This document shows positions 20,387 through 31,263 of a stretch of DNA of 64,000 nt, piece after piece. The notes beneath the pieces are model-generated. The model was not told the DNA's origin. It did not search any database and saw nothing but the letters and a program-made list of their open reading frames with translations. Each line of letters starts with the position of its first letter. Position 1 is the first letter of the stretch. The DNA is from Avibacterium gallinarum. Its GTDB lineage: Bacteria; Pseudomonadota; Gammaproteobacteria; Enterobacterales; Pasteurellaceae. Made by a program: the position numbers and the translations under genes. Location of the stretch: contig NZ_PQVJ01000021.1 in assembly GCF_002921135.1 (NCBI RefSeq), forward strand, positions 1-64,000. The letters run 5' to 3'.

Positions 20387-22788
20387 TTAAGTGCGGTGCG
20401 ATTTACGTTTATTTTTCTTAGCAGAAATTTCTGATTTTTTCACCGCACTTTTGTTTTTCGCTTTTTTCGTTGATTTAGTGGCGGATTTCCCTTTTTGTTT
20501 TTTCGCACTTTCAGCATAGCGGAAGCCTTTTTTCGCTTTATCCTTGGCGGTTTTGCCTTCGCGCCGTGGCTTGCGTTCAGTTCTGATGAGTGAGAAATCC
20601 ACTTGGCGCTGTTCAAGGCTAACGGCTTCTACGCGCACTTCCACTTTATCGCCTAAACGATAAATCCGTCCGCTGTTTTCACCGATTAATTGCTGGCGGT
20701 TTACATCAAATTGGTAATAATCGTTATCCAAAGTTGAAATATGCACAAGCCCATCAATGAACAAATCATCTAAACGGACAAATAAGCCGAATCCTGTTAC
20801 GGCGGAAATTACGCCCGTAAATTCTTCGCCTACGTGATCTTGCATATATTCACATTTGAGCCAGTCTGCCACTTCGCGAGTCGCGTCATCGGCGCGGCGT
20901 TCGGTCATTGAGCAATGTTCGCCTAGGTTATCCATTTCATCAAAGGAATAATGATAGTCGCCTGAATCTGTGGTTTTGCGTTTTGAACCTTGCAATTTAG
21001 CCAATAAGTATTTAATTCCACGATGTAATGTTAAATCGGGATAGCGGCGAATTGGTGAAGTGAAATGCGCATATTGCTCTAGTGCTAAGCCAAAATGCCC
21101 AATATTATCTGGGGAATAAATCGCTTGGCTGAGAGAGCGTAGCAACATGGTTTGGATAAGCTCGTGATCAGGGCGCTCTTTCACTTGTGCCAGTAATTTG
21201 GCGTAATCTTCGGTGGTTGGCTTTGCACCACCGCCTAGACTTAACCCTTGCTCTGCGAGATAAGCACGGAAAGCACTGAGTTTTTCTTCACTTGGCCCTG
21301 CGTGAATACGATATAACGCAGGTTCATTGTGGGTTTCCATAAAATTCGCCGCGGCAATGTTGGCTAAAATCATACATTCTTCAATGATTTTATGGGCATC
21401 ATTGCGCACCACTGGCTCAATGCGTTCAATGCGGCCCATTTCATTAAACACAAATTTGCTTTCGATGGTTTCAAAATCAATCGCGCCACGTTGTTGGCGA
21501 GATTTTACCAAGGCTTGATAAAGATGGTGTAATTCTTGCAAATGGGGAACAAGGGATTCATAGCGCTGTTGCAATTCTTCATCACCTTCCAAAATGCGTG
21601 CCACTTTGGTGTAGGTTAAACGCGCGTGAGAATTCATCACGGCTTCGTAAAAGCGGTAATCGGTCATTTTGCCTTTTGGTGAAATACTGAGTTCACACAC
21701 CATACATAAACGATCGACCTGTGGATTGAGCGAACACAAGCCGTTAGATAGCACTTCTGGCAACATTGGCACAACGCGATTTGGGAAATACACCGAGTTC
21801 CCGCGATTATAGGCTTCGTTATCTAGTGCCGTGCGCAGGCGAACATAGTAGCTCACATCGGCAATGGCAACCCAAAGTTTCCAGCCGCCTTTTTCTGTGC
21901 GCTGACAATACACCGCATCATCAAAATCTCGCGCATCTTCACCATCAATGGTGACTAAAGGAAGTTGGCGTAAATCCACCCGCCCTTTTTTTGCCGCTTC
22001 AGGCACTTCTTCGGTGAGTTTTTTGACTTGTTTTTGCACCGCACTTGGGAAAACGTGCGGAATATCGTGATTGCGAATGGCGATTTCGGTTTCCATTCCT
22101 TTTGCCATATTTTCGCCTAACACTTCAATAATCATTCCCACTGGGCGGGTAAACATTGCGGTGCGCGGTTTGAGTTCCACCACCACAACTTGCCCCATTC
22201 GTGCGCCATGGCGATATTCATTTGGGATCAAAATATCACGATTGATTCGGCTGTCATCAGGCACAACATAGCCAATCCCTTCTTCTAAAAAGAAACGGCC
22301 CACAATATGCTTTTTGCGTCCTTCAAGTAAACGCACGATGCGCACTTCTTGACGCCCTTTGCGATCAAAACCACTTGGCTGTGCAAGGACATAATCACCG
22401 TGCATAACTTGCTTCATTTGTCCATTTGGAATGAATAAATCTTGCTTTGCACCGTCCACTTGTAAAAAGCCGTAGCCTTCTTTATGCCCAATCACCATTC
22501 CTTTGATTAAGTCTAATTTTTCTGGTAAGGCATAGCGTTTACGTTTAGTAAAAACAAGTTGCCCTTCATTTTCCATCGCGCGTAAACGGCGACGCATTGC
22601 CTCTTGGCGCTCTTCATCGTGAATCGCCAAAACGGCATATAATTCTTCTTTTGACATTGGCGCATTATGATCACGAATAATATTGAGAATAAACTCACGA
22701 CTTGGCACAGGGTTGCTATATTTTTTTAATTCCTGCTGATAATTTGGATCGGAAAGTGCGGTGGTTTTTTTGTTATTTTTTTAGCCAT
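20387..22788 (-). CDS. rnr: Ribonuclease R, apparent one-base frameshift near the start
   Basis: Processive 3'-5' exoribonuclease that degrades structured RNA. Cold-shock/OB domains, the RNB catalytic block ([11 protein letters not shown]), an S1 domain near residue 640 and a lysine-rich tail are all present. The uninterrupted frame starts only at GTG 22706, inside the conserved N-P-V-P-S-R-E-F block. The proper start is ATG 22786-22788 behind AAGGAAATC (minus strand), giving MAKKITKK; one extra A in the A7 run at 22765-22771 joins it to ...[22 protein letters not shown]. The last codons and stop overlap an uptake sequence that pairs with an inverted one at 20443-20452. Confidence 0.9.
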
Positions 22789-22934
22789 AATGATTTCCTT
22801 ATAAGGCATAGATTGCTGTAAGTTTGACATTGCAGGAAGGGGAAAGCAAGGAAAGAATTGGGGGTATTTTAGGCAAAGTGCTTTTTATCGTTATTATTTG
22901 TAAAACAGCAAGGGGAACATACGCTTACAAACAA

Positions 22935-22956
22935 AAACCCAGCGCGTGCTGGGTTT
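22935..22956 (-). terminator. Terminator of the rpsF-priB-rpsR-rplI operon
   Basis: AAACCCAGC and GCTGGGTTT pair perfectly around a 4-base loop and are flanked by A-rich and T-rich runs, so the hairpin works in both directions. It lies 23 bases after the rplI stop. Confidence 0.8.
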
Positions 22957-22978
22957 TTTATCTTATAAAAAGCTGTGA

Positions 22979-23428
22979 TTATTCAGCAACTACGATAAGA
23001 CGTAAGTTTGCGAATACTTCACCGTGAAGTTGGAAACGAACTTCGTGTTCACCGGTAGTACGGATTAAACCGTTTGGTAAACGAACTTCGCTTTTCGCTA
23101 CTTCAACACCACGAGCTGTGATTGCATCAGCAATATCACGAGTACCGATAGAACCGAATAAACGGCCTTCATCACCCGCTTTACTTGCGATGGTTACAGA
23201 CTCAAGGGCTTCAAGACGCTCTGCGCGATCCATTGCTGCCACAAGTGCTTTCGCTGCTTTTTCTTCTAATTCTGCACGACGTGCTTCAAAATATTCAATG
23301 TTAGCTTTAGTTGCCATAACTGCTTTCCCTTGTGGGATTAAGAAGTTACGCGCATAACCAGATTTAACATTAACTTGATCACCTACATTACCAAGGTGAA
23401 CAACTTTATCTAAAAGAATTACTTGCAT
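22979..23428 (-). CDS. rplI: 50S ribosomal protein L9
   Basis: Binds domain V of 23S rRNA and extends from the L1 stalk. The 149-residue protein shows the diagnostic N-terminal signature [10 protein letters not shown]-x-[20 protein letters not shown], the long connecting helix rich in E/A/K, and the globular C-terminal domain. It is the last gene of the rpsF-priB-rpsR-rplI operon, 17 bases after rpsR. Confidence 0.98.
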   Translation of the reverse strand: MQVILLDKVVHLGNVGDQVNVKSGYARNFLIPQGKAVMATKANIEYFEARRAELEEKAAKALVAAMDRAERLEALESVTIASKAGDEGRLFGSIGTRDIADAITARGVEVAKSEVRLPNGLIRTTGEHEVRFQLHGEVFANLRLIVVAE

Positions 23429-23445
23429 TACCGTATTCTCCTTAA

Positions 23446-23682
<237 letters not shown>

Positions 23683-24009
23683 CTAATCTATAAATTCGAT
23701 TTGCTCGGCATGTAATACTAATTGACTTAAACCATTTGCAGATTTATGTGAAGTGATAAACCCCACAATCAATAAATTACTGCCGACCGTAATGCTTTGA
23801 GTTTTTGCAATTAACTGATTGCCACTAACTTGAACTGCGATTTTACACCACGCTTGACGGGGTAATCCTGCCTCTTGTTGTTCAGAACGATGCTCTAAAT
23901 AAAAACGGCAGTGTTCAATTCCGTTAGGGCTTTTGCTTCGTTTGGGAAAGTCGCTGACTTGACCAATTAATGAGAAGCGATTATCAATCTTTGAATTACT
24001 CTTCAGCAT
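23683..24009 (-). CDS. priB: Primosomal replication protein N (PriB)
   Basis: Single-stranded DNA-binding OB-fold protein that bridges PriA and DnaT when collapsed replication forks restart. The start at 24009 ([18 protein letters not shown]) gives 108 residues and resembles relatives; the frame is open to 24030, but that would extend further into rpsF. Even so, the start overlaps the end of rpsF by 14 bases, implying translational coupling. It sits inside the ribosomal operon exactly as in E. coli. Confidence 0.93.
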   Translation of the reverse strand: MLKSNSKIDNRFSLIGQVSDFPKRSKSPNGIEHCRFYLEHRSEQQEAGLPRQAWCKIAVQVSGNQLIAKTQSITVGSNLLIVGFITSHKSANGLSQLVLHAEQIEFID

Positions 24010-24373
24010 CCTCAAAATCGTTGTTTTCAACTTCAGCTAAAGGTTTACGCTCTTCGCGTGCTTTAACCATTGGGGACGCTTCTGTTACGGCGTGCTTAGT
24101 ACGAATAATTGCGTTACGAAGAACTGCGTCGTTGTAACGGAAAGTTGTTTCTAGCTCGTCGATGACTTCTTGAGGCGCTTCTACATTCATTAGCACATAG
24201 TGTGCTTTGTGTAATTTGTTGATTGGGTAAGCTAATTGACGGCGACCCCAATCTTCTAAACGATGGATTTGACCGCCCGCTTCTTTAATAGAATTGGTAT
24301 AGCGCTCAATCATCGCTGGTACTTGTTCGCTTTGGTCCGGATGAACCATAAACACGATTTCGTAGTGACGCAT
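23996..24373 (-). CDS. rpsF: 30S ribosomal protein S6
   Basis: Platform protein of the 30S subunit, partner of S18. The N-terminus [18 protein letters not shown] and the [13 protein letters not shown] motif are diagnostic. 125 residues, with the usual acidic tail ([12 protein letters not shown]). First gene of the operon, preceded by a structured leader and a strong promoter. Confidence 0.98.
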   Translation of the reverse strand: MRHYEIVFMVHPDQSEQVPAMIERYTNSIKEAGGQIHRLEDWGRRQLAYPINKLHKAHYVLMNVEAPQEVIDELETTFRYNDAVLRNAIIRTKHAVTEASPMVKAREERKPLAEVENNDFEDAEE

Positions 24374-24500
24374 TACTGCTCCTTACGGGTTAATCAGCCT
24401 CCGACTGTAAGACCAGCTACCAATCTTGCGGAAGCAAGGAACGAAAATGATGATGTAGCTGTAAGGTGTGCGATTATACAGGATTAGCGAAAAAGCACAA
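24374..24500 (-). promoter_or_regulatory. rpsF promoter and structured leader, probable S6:S18 autoregulatory element
   Basis: On the minus strand, TTGTGC (24495-24500) and TATAAT (24473-24478) are spaced by 16 bases. The roughly 90-base leader contains a 7-bp closing stem (24455-24461 with 24414-24420, CAGCTAC/GTAGCTG) enclosing a second hairpin, CTTGC-TTCC-GCAAG. This layout suits the known S6:S18-binding leader of gammaproteobacterial rpsF operons; the exact CCG recognition element is inferred. The rest of the gap to lexA (24501-24789) holds two uptake sequences and no gene. Confidence 0.55.
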
Positions 24501-24789
24501 GGGGAATTTATGTTATTTTATAAGGAAATTTTGAGTTTCAAATTGCACACTTTTAATATATGTAAAAAGCATCAATTTACTCAAAATTACTCAAAAAATT
24601 TCGCAAAAAACAACCGCACTTTAATGGAACTTATTCAGCAAAGCCGATGAGCATTACAATTCAAAGATAGCTTGTAAAACTCAGGCTCTTGTCACCTCAT
24701 CGCTAGCTTTGTAAACACTAGTATTTATAAACAAAAGTGCGGTGCAATTTTTCTGAATTTTTTAATAGCGAATAAAGCAAATAAATGAG

Positions 24790-25425
24790 TTACATCCACG
24801 CATTATTACGAATGATCCCTACCGCAATGCCTTCAATTTCAAATTGTTCTGTTTCAGCAAGATCAACCACAATTGGCTCAAACTCTTCATTTTCTGCGTG
24901 GAGATAAACAATCGAGCCTTTGCGCTCAAGGCGTTTTACGGTAACTTCGTCTTCAATGCGAGCCACGATCACTTGGCCATTGCGTACGTCTTTGGTGCTA
25001 TGCACGGCTAATAAATCGCCGTCTAAAATGCCGATGTCTTTCATTGATTGACCATAGACTTTCAGCAAGAAATCCGCTTGCGGTTTGAACATATTAGCAT
25101 CTACTTTATAAGTGCCTTCAATATGCTGTTCTGCTAAAATAGGCTCACCTGCGGCGACACGCCCAATAAGCGGCAAGCCCTCTGATTCTTCTTCCGTATT
25201 TTCTTCTGCAAGCAAACGAATACCGCGCGATGCGCCTGGGATAATTTCAATTACGCCTTTTCGTGCAAGGGCTTTAAGATGTTCTTCTGCCGCATTTGGT
25301 GAGCGAAATCCCAATTCACGCGAAATTTCCGCACGGGTAGGTGGCATTCCTGTGGTTTCTAAGTGGCGTTTTAGTAGATCATAAACTTCTTGCTGACGGG
25401 CTGTGAGGGCTTTCATCATTGTCAT
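24790..25425 (-). CDS. lexA: LexA repressor
   Basis: SOS-response repressor that cleaves itself when RecA is activated. An N-terminal winged helix (about 1-70, [20 protein letters not shown]) is followed by the peptidase domain with the A-G cleavage site (V-A-A-G-E-P), the Ser in G-Q-S-M-K-D and the Lys in V-T-V-K-R-L. The frame begins [12 protein letters not shown]; by comparison with E. coli the start may be the internal MKAL, giving 208 residues. Two SOS boxes sit directly upstream, so it is autoregulated. Confidence 0.97.
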   Translation of the reverse strand: MTMMKALTARQQEVYDLLKRHLETTGMPPTRAEISRELGFRSPNAAEEHLKALARKGVIEIIPGASRGIRLLAEENTEEESEGLPLIGRVAAGEPILAEQHIEGTYKVDANMFKPQADFLLKVYGQSMKDIGILDGDLLAVHSTKDVRNGQVIVARIEDEVTVKRLERKGSIVYLHAENEEFEPIVVDLAETEQFEIEGIAVGIIRNNAWM

Positions 25426-25434
25426 TTTATTCCC

Positions 25435-25471
25435 CTGTTTTTATATACATATTCACTGGTATTATATACAG
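25435..25471 (-). promoter_or_regulatory. Two tandem SOS (LexA) boxes upstream of lexA
   Basis: CTGGTATTATATACAG (25456-25471) fits the CTG-N10-CAG consensus exactly; CTGTTTTTATATACAT (25435-25450) fits with one mismatch. Their start-to-start spacing is 21 bases, the same double arrangement known for E. coli lexA. Confidence 0.85.
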
Positions 25472-25649
25472 AAACAGAATTGTTGCAATCTTCTTTTGTT
25501 TTATTAATGGGATTTGTTTGATTTTTGTTAGATTTATGCGAAATTTTAGCGCTAAATCAATTTATATCAGCGTAAATTGAAAAAAATGCCAAAATTTTGT
25601 GGTAAAATGGCGTAACTTTTTATCTAGATGAATAAATTACGGAATTTAT

Positions 25650-28082
25650 ATGGCAAGTATGCTTAATTTATATAGAAAATTATTAGAATTACCGCTTTCT
25701 GTATTAGTTAAAAATAATCCGATCCCTCACAATCCTATTGAAGAATTATCTTTAAATGTGCAACAGCCTATCGTTTATGTGCTGCCTTACACATCGCAAA
25801 CGGATTTAGTGATTTTCCGCAAAAATTGTTTAAATGTTGGCTTGCCTGATCCTTTTGAGAAAAATGAAATTGGTGGCATTTCGTTGCCACGTTTTGTGTT
25901 TTTAGATGAAGGACGCCGCATTTTTAAATCTAAAGGGGCAAAAAAGGAAACCATCGCCATTTTTAATAAATACCTAGAATTACACCGCACTTTAGCTGAT
26001 CTTGATGTGCAGCTTATTCCTGTTTCGGTATTATGGGGACGTTCGCCCGGCCACGAAAATAAAACAGGCTTGCCAAATTTACGTTTATTAAATGGTATTC
26101 AAAAATTTGCCGCTGCGATTTGGTTTGGGCGTGATACCTTTGTGCGCTTTTCGCAAGCTGTTTCATTGCGTTATATGGTGAATGAACACGGCTCAGATGA
26201 AAAAATTGCAGCGAAGTTAGCGCGAGTTGCGAAAATTCACTTTTCTAAACAACGCATTTCAGCCACAGGGCCACGCTTGCCAAATCGTCAAGCGATGTTT
26301 AATAAATTGCTGCAATCTCCTGCGATTATAAAAGCCATTGAAGATGAAGCCAAAAGCAAGAAAATTCCAATGGAAAAAACGCAAAAAGAGGCGTATAAAA
26401 TCTTAGATGAGATCGCCGCAAATGTGAGCTATGAAGGCTTGCGTGTAGCGGATCGTTTCTTGCGTTGGCTATGGAATAAACTTTATCAAGGTATTGATGT
26501 GCAACACGCTGATCGTGTGCGCAAATTGGCACTTGAAGGACACGAAATTGTTTATGTGCCTTGCCATCGCAGTCATATTGATTATTTATTGCTTTCTTAT
26601 GTGTTATATCATCAAGGCTTGGTAACACCACATATCGCTGCTGGAATAAACTTAAATTTCTGGCCTGTGGGCGCAATGTTCCGCCGTGGTGGCGCATTTT
26701 TTATTCGCCGTACATTTAAAGGTAATCGCTTGTATTCAACCATTTTCCGTGAATATTTAGCGGAATTATTCCATCGAGGTTATTCGGTTGAATATTTCAT
26801 TGAAGGTGGCCGCTCTCGTACCGGGCGTTTACTTGCGCCAAAAACGGGAATGATGTCAATGACCTTGCAAGCCTTGCTGCAACGCCAAACGCGCCCAATT
26901 TCTGTCGTGCCTGTTTATGTGGGTTATGAACACGTTTTAGAAGTGGACACTTACGCCAAAGAATTGCGTGGAGCGGCAAAAGAGAAAGAAAACGCAGGGC
27001 TGGTGTTACGCGTAATCAAAAAATTGCGTAATTTAGGCAAAGGCTATGTGAATTTTGGCGAGCCGATTGTATTAAGCAGTTATTTGAACCAACATTTCCC
27101 AGAATGGAAAGAACCGCATTCAGAAGATGAGCGTTTACAATGGTTTAATAAAGCCGTTGATTCCGTTTCAAACCAAGTTATGGTGAATATTAATAATGCA
27201 GCAGCGGTTAATGCGATGAATTTAACAGGGACGGCATTGTTGTCATCTCGTCAGCGTGCCTTAACACGTAAACAGTTATTAGAGCAGTTAGCAAGTTATC
27301 AGCAATTTTTGCAGAATGTGCCTTATTCTGATGATGTGATTGTGCCAAGCGAAACGCCAGAAGAAATGCTCGATCACGTTTTAAACCTTGACCGCGTAGG
27401 CGTTCTGGTTGAAAAAGATAATTTTGGCGAAATTATTCGCTTAGAGCGTAATTCTGCTGTGTTGATGACTTATTACCGCAACAATATTCAGCACTTATTC
27501 GCTTTGCCTTCTTTGGTGGCCAGCATTGTCTTGCATTATGGTGCAATCCAAAAAGATCTTGTGTTGGAGGCAGTTGGAAAAATTTATCCGTTCTTGCGCG
27601 GTGAATTATTTTTACATTTTAGCGATGATGAATTAAAAGAGCGTGTAGAAAATATTATTCAAGAATTGCAACGACAAAATATTATTCAGTGCAATGAGAA
27701 TTTGCTCGCAATTCATAAACCGCAAGTCAGAATGTTGCAACTTTGGTCATCGGGCGTGAGAGAGATTTTGCAGCGTTATTACATCACAGTGAGCATTCTA
27801 CAAAATGATCCAACGATTTCTCGTGCGACATTGGAAAAAGAAAGTCAATCGGTAGCGCAACGTTTATCTGTGTTGCACGGTATTAATGCGCCAGAGTTTT
27901 TTGATAAAGCGGTGTTTTCTGCGTTTGTGGGTAACCTAAAACAATATGGTTATTTTGATGAGAATAACCAAGTGAACGAGGCGTTACTTGACGAACTCAG
28001 CGAAATTCTTGCGCAAATGATTTCTACTGAAGTTCGACTCACAATTAAAAGTGCGGTGGAAAAAACAGAAGAAATTGATTAA
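25650..28082 (+). CDS. plsB: Glycerol-3-phosphate 1-O-acyltransferase
   Basis: Membrane-bound enzyme that acylates sn-1 of glycerol-3-phosphate, the first step of phospholipid synthesis. At 810 residues it has the length of the long PlsB type. The catalytic HX4D motif is seen as H-R-S-H-I-D-Y, followed by the F-F-I-R-R and E-G-G-R-S-R-T-G-R glycerol-3-phosphate-binding blocks and V-P-V-Y-V-G-Y. The last residues K-S-A-V-E-K are encoded by an uptake sequence. It is divergent from lexA, the same neighbour as in E. coli. Confidence 0.96.
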   Translation: MASMLNLYRKLLELPLSVLVKNNPIPHNPIEELSLNVQQPIVYVLPYTSQTDLVIFRKNCLNVGLPDPFEKNEIGGISLPRFVFLDEGRRIFKSKGAKKETIAIFNKYLELHRTLADLDVQLIPVSVLWGRSPGHENKTGLPNLRLLNGIQKFAAAIWFGRDTFVRFSQAVSLRYMVNEHGSDEKIAAKLARVAKIHFSKQRISATGPRLPNRQAMFNKLLQSPAIIKAIEDEAKSKKIPMEKTQKEAYKILDEIAANVSYEGLRVADRFLRWLWNKLYQGIDVQHADRVRKLALEGHEIVYVPCHRSHIDYLLLSYVLYHQGLVTPHIAAGINLNFWPVGAMFRRGGAFFIRRTFKGNRLYSTIFREYLAELFHRGYSVEYFIEGGRSRTGRLLAPKTGMMSMTLQALLQRQTRPISVVPVYVGYEHVLEVDTYAKELRGAAKEKENAGLVLRVIKKLRNLGKGYVNFGEPIVLSSYLNQHFPEWKEPHSEDERLQWFNKAVDSVSNQVMVNINNAAAVNAMNLTGTALLSSRQRALTRKQLLEQLASYQQFLQNVPYSDDVIVPSETPEEMLDHVLNLDRVGVLVEKDNFGEIIRLERNSAVLMTYYRNNIQHLFALPSLVASIVLHYGAIQKDLVLEAVGKIYPFLRGELFLHFSDDELKERVENIIQELQRQNIIQCNENLLAIHKPQVRMLQLWSSGVREILQRYYITVSILQNDPTISRATLEKESQSVAQRLSVLHGINAPEFFDKAVFSAFVGNLKQYGYFDENNQVNEALLDELSEILAQMISTEVRLTIKSAVEKTEEID

Positions 28083-28114
28083 TCCTGCGATTTAATATTT
28101 TCAAATAAGTAAAA

Positions 28115-28141
28115 AACCTTAGCAAATAGCTAAGGTTTTTT
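28115..28141 (+). terminator. Terminator after plsB
   Basis: AACCTTAGC-AAATA-GCTAAGGTT is a perfect 9-bp stem followed by a T-run. Confidence 0.85.
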
Positions 28142-28194
28142 TGTATTTTGAAATGTGGTATCTATTTTAGGTGGCAATCCGATTGCTAGGTAAT

Positions 28195-28340
28195 CAAGAA
28201 ACGCAGAGAAAAGTTTTCACCGAGATGATTAATGCTGAAATCAGGTTCACTATAAAAAATCAGTGGAACAAAGAGTGGTGGAAAAAGTGCGGTGAAAAAA
28301 ACGGAAGAAATTGAGCAATTTGTATCTCAATCATCTTAGC
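28195..28340 (+). pseudogene. Decayed duplicate of the plsB 3' end
   Basis: The plus-strand frame around 28225-28265 reads E-M-I-N-A-E-I-R-F-T-I-K-N, against [13 protein letters not shown] at the true plsB C-terminus, and the DNA then continues with GTGGAAAAAGTGCGGTGAAAA and GAAGAAATTGA, again as in plsB. A second terminator (28355-28377) similar to the plsB one follows at a comparable distance. This looks like a partial tandem duplication, or the scar of an older plsB copy. Confidence 0.55.
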
Positions 28341-28354
28341 AACACACAATAAGA

Positions 28355-28377
28355 AACCCTAGCTGCTCGCTAGGGTT
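28355..28377 (-). terminator. Terminator facing recN
   Basis: AACCCTAGC-TGCTC-GCTAGGGTT forms a perfect 9-bp stem 13 bases beyond the recN stop. It is near-identical in design to the plsB terminator. Confidence 0.7.
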
Positions 28378-28389
28378 CTTTCTATAAAG

Positions 28390-30066
28390 CTATGCAATTA
28401 AACTGAGCATTTCTTCCGCATTGGCTAAGGCGCTTTCGGTAACTTTGGTTGAACCAAGTAATTTGGCTAAGGCTTTCACACGCTGTTGCTGAGAAAGTGC
28501 GGTCATTTTTGTTTCAGTTTTTCCGTCAATGGTTTGTTTTTCTACGCAAAAATGTTGATGTCCGCAGCACGCCACTTGCGGTAAGTGGGTAACACAAATC
28601 ACTTGGCATTTTTGCCCTAACTTGCGTAATAATTTCCCTACCACACTTGCGGTTGCGCCGCTGATTCCTACATCAATTTCGTCAAAAATAAGCGTTGGAA
28701 TGGCGGATTTATCAGAAGTCAGCACTTGTAACACTAAAGCGATACGAGAAAGTTCCCCACCCGATGCCACTTTTGCCAAAGGCTGAGCAGATTGTCCAAG
28801 GTTTGCTTGCAGAATAAATTGCACCTGATCCATTCCGTGAGCGGTCAGTTTATTTTCCGTTTGTTCCACGCAAATAGAAAATTCAGCATTTTCCATTGCC
28901 AGTTGTTTAATCCCTTTGGTAACTTGCGCGGAGAGCTTTTCTGCCCCTTTTTGGCGGCTTGCACTCAAAGCTCGAGAATTTTCTAACAGCTGGGCGTAAG
29001 CCTGTTTTTCCTGTTCAATAAGCGCATCTTCGCTATCCGCAAAATCTACCAGCTGATCGAGTTCTTGTCTTAAGGAGCGATGTAACGCAACTAATTCCTC
29101 GGCTTTTACATTGTGCTTACGCGCAAGTTGAAGAGCTTGGCTCATTCGGTTTTCTACTTCTTGTAAACGATAAGGATCGGGTTCAATATTGCTAGATAGA
29201 TGTTGGATCTCAGAGCTGGCTTCTTGCACTTGAATCAGCGCGTCTTGCAACATTGTGAGTGCATCATTGTAGTGCGGATCAAGTGCGTGCAATTCTTCTA
29301 AATTTTGCACCGCACGATAGAGTAGGCTATCCACGTTCAGCTCATCATTTTCACTTAATAAATTTAGCACTGACTGCGAAAGGGCGGTAAGCTCTTCACT
29401 GTTGGCAAGACGGTTGTATTCTTCTTCTAATTCCGCAAATTCATTTTCTTGCAAATTAAACTCATCAAGTTCTTCTACCTGATATTGCAAAAGTTGTTTT
29501 TTTGCTTCATTTTCGACGCATTTTTGTTGGAAGTTTGCCACTTGTTGTTGCAGATCTTTCCATTGGTGATAGTACTTTTGCACTTTGGCAAGGAGATCAT
29601 TATGCGCACAATAGTGATCTAATAAGGTGAGTTGATAGTCATTTTTTAGTAAACGCTGTGAGGAATGTTGTCCGTTCACTTGAATTAAAAACTGACCCAG
29701 CTCTTTCAGCTGGCTTGCAGAAACGGGAATACTATTAATAAAGCCTTTGGAGCGCCCATCTGCGCTGATCACACGGCGTAAAATACAGTTTTCTGGATTA
29801 TCTTCATCTTGCAAGTCTTGGGCTTTGAGCCATTTATCCGCAGGGCTGTTTGGCGCAATGTGGAATGTGGCACAAATATCCGCACGGTTTTGCCCCTCAC
29901 GCAGCATCGCACTTTCGGTACGTTGCCCTAAACACACGCCAAGAGCGTCAATGGCAATGGATTTTCCCGCACCCGTTTCACCTGTGATGACGGACATTCC
30001 TTGTGCTAATTCAATATCAAGATGATGAACAATGGCAAAATTATTGATCGTAAGTTGAGTAAGCAT
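28390..30066 (-). CDS. recN: DNA repair protein RecN
   Basis: SMC-like ATPase acting early in double-strand-break repair. The N-terminal half carries Walker A (G-E-T-G-A-G-K-S), a long coiled coil with the Q-x-N-G-Q-H-S motif fills the middle, and the C-terminal half has the ABC signature (A-S-G-G-E-L-S-R) and Walker B (L-I-F-D-E-I-D-V-G-I-S-G). 558 residues is standard. It follows nadK by 77 bases, but its own SOS boxes in that gap imply separate, damage-inducible expression. Confidence 0.97.
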   Translation of the reverse strand: MLTQLTINNFAIVHHLDIELAQGMSVITGETGAGKSIAIDALGVCLGQRTESAMLREGQNRADICATFHIAPNSPADKWLKAQDLQDEDNPENCILRRVISADGRSKGFINSIPVSASQLKELGQFLIQVNGQHSSQRLLKNDYQLTLLDHYCAHNDLLAKVQKYYHQWKDLQQQVANFQQKCVENEAKKQLLQYQVEELDEFNLQENEFAELEEEYNRLANSEELTALSQSVLNLLSENDELNVDSLLYRAVQNLEELHALDPHYNDALTMLQDALIQVQEASSEIQHLSSNIEPDPYRLQEVENRMSQALQLARKHNVKAEELVALHRSLRQELDQLVDFADSEDALIEQEKQAYAQLLENSRALSASRQKGAEKLSAQVTKGIKQLAMENAEFSICVEQTENKLTAHGMDQVQFILQANLGQSAQPLAKVASGGELSRIALVLQVLTSDKSAIPTLIFDEIDVGISGATASVVGKLLRKLGQKCQVICVTHLPQVACCGHQHFCVEKQTIDGKTETKMTALSQQQRVKALAKLLGSTKVTESALANAEEMLSLIA

Positions 30067-30083
30067 AATACACTCCCGTTTAA

Positions 30084-30121
30084 CTGTATGTATATCAGTT
30101 TATAACTGTTTTTATATACAG
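30084..30121 (-). promoter_or_regulatory. SOS boxes upstream of recN
   Basis: CTGTTTTTATATACAG (30106-30121) is a perfect CTG-N10-CAG LexA site. A second element, CTGTATGTATATCAG (30084-30098), has a 9-base spacer and is probably weaker. Position between nadK and recN fits SOS induction of recN. Confidence 0.8.
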
Positions 30122-30143
30122 TAAAGGGTTTTGTGCAAATTTT

Positions 30144-31061
30144 TTATGCAGAATTTCTCAACCAGCCTAATTTTGTGCTTAACACATTGTAATAATTATA
30201 ATTTTTTAAGTGCAATAAACGCAGTTTATGTTTGCTTTTATAAATATGCACCACGTCATCAGGGGTGAACGGCAGGGCAACTTGGCTATCACAACCCACT
30301 TCTAATTGTGGTGTGTTGTAATCGGCAAAGCGAATGGAAATCTTACTTTCGCCGTCAATAACCAAGGGGCGAGAAGAAAGCGTGTGCGGAAACATTGGCA
30401 CAAGGGCAATGGCGTTTAGTTGTGGGGTAAGAATAGGGCCGCCAGCAGAAAGGGAATAAGCCGTTGAGCCGGTTGGAGTTGAAATAATCAAGCCGTCAGA
30501 GCGCTGTGAAAATGCCAGTTTATCATCAATATAAACGTGGAAATCGATCATATGCGCAATTTTGGCAGGGTGAATTACCGCTTCATTTACCGCATTGCTG
30601 GTAGCAATAATTTGCCCTTCGCGTTCAATCGCGGTTTCCAAAAGAAAGCGTTCTTCCACGAAAAACTCACCACGATCTAAACAGGCTTCCAGCTGCGCAT
30701 AGGCATTTTTTGGATCAATATCCGTGAGAAAACCTAAATTGCCACGGTTAATACCAATTAAGGCAATATCATATTTTGCTAAGATTCTGGCACGCCCAAG
30801 CATATTGCCATCACCACCAATCACGATAGCTAATTGCGCACGTGTACCAATTTCATCTAACCCTGCAAGATGTTGCGCTGGCAAGTCTAAACGCTCACCA
30901 ACCCCTTTTTCTACTAGCACTTGATAGCCTTTTTCGGACAGCCATTGAAATAAATTTTTGTGCATTTGCAAATTTACATCATTGCGCGGACGCCCTACCA
31001 AGCCAATGGTATGGAAAGAATTATGCAAGGTTTTGTTGTCGATTAAATGAGTTGTGGACAT
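30144..31061 (-). CDS. nadK: NAD kinase
   Basis: Phosphorylates NAD to NADP using ATP. The G-G-D-G-N-M-L motif, G-N-L-G-F-L-T-D and the [16 protein letters not shown] signature are diagnostic. The start at 31061 ([12 protein letters not shown]) gives 305 residues; the frame is open to 31094, but the upstream extension begins within an uptake sequence and is less likely. recN follows on the same strand and grpE diverges, an arrangement also seen in E. coli. Confidence 0.95.
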   Translation of the reverse strand: MSTTHLIDNKTLHNSFHTIGLVGRPRNDVNLQMHKNLFQWLSEKGYQVLVEKGVGERLDLPAQHLAGLDEIGTRAQLAIVIGGDGNMLGRARILAKYDIALIGINRGNLGFLTDIDPKNAYAQLEACLDRGEFFVEERFLLETAIEREGQIIATSNAVNEAVIHPAKIAHMIDFHVYIDDKLAFSQRSDGLIISTPTGSTAYSLSAGGPILTPQLNAIALVPMFPHTLSSRPLVIDGESKISIRFADYNTPQLEVGCDSQVALPFTPDDVVHIYKSKHKLRLLHLKNYNYYNVLSTKLGWLRNSA

Positions 31062-31150
31062 AATATTTATTTTTATGCGAAAAACAGACCGCACTTGAAT
31101 TCAAGAAATTAGGGGCTATATTACACATAAACTGTGTCAGTGGCTAGTCT

Positions 31151-31199
31151 TAGGGTCTGTTGATAACTCAAATACAAAATGAATTATCAACAGACCCTA
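31151..31199. repeat. 49-base perfect inverted repeat between nadK and grpE
   Basis: TAGGGTCTGTTGATAA (31151-31166) and TTATCAACAGACCCTA (31184-31199) are perfect 16-base inverted arms around a 17-base AT-rich spacer. It lies between divergent promoters, where a terminator would be odd, so it may be a small mobile-element remnant (MITE-like, flanked by TA at each end) or a regulatory palindrome. I could not identify a family. Confidence 0.6.
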
Positions 31200-31203
31200 G
31201 CAA

Positions 31204-31232
31204 CTGTCAATTTTTATGTTTTTTGTTACAAT
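31204..31232 (+). promoter_or_regulatory. Predicted promoter of grpE
   Basis: CTGTCA (31204-31209) and TACAAT (31227-31232) are separated by 17 bases and lie just before grpE. No convincing heat-shock (sigma-32) element was recognised. Confidence 0.35.
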
Positions 31233-31263
31233 AACGCAAACTTTTGAACAGATGGAGAAAACA

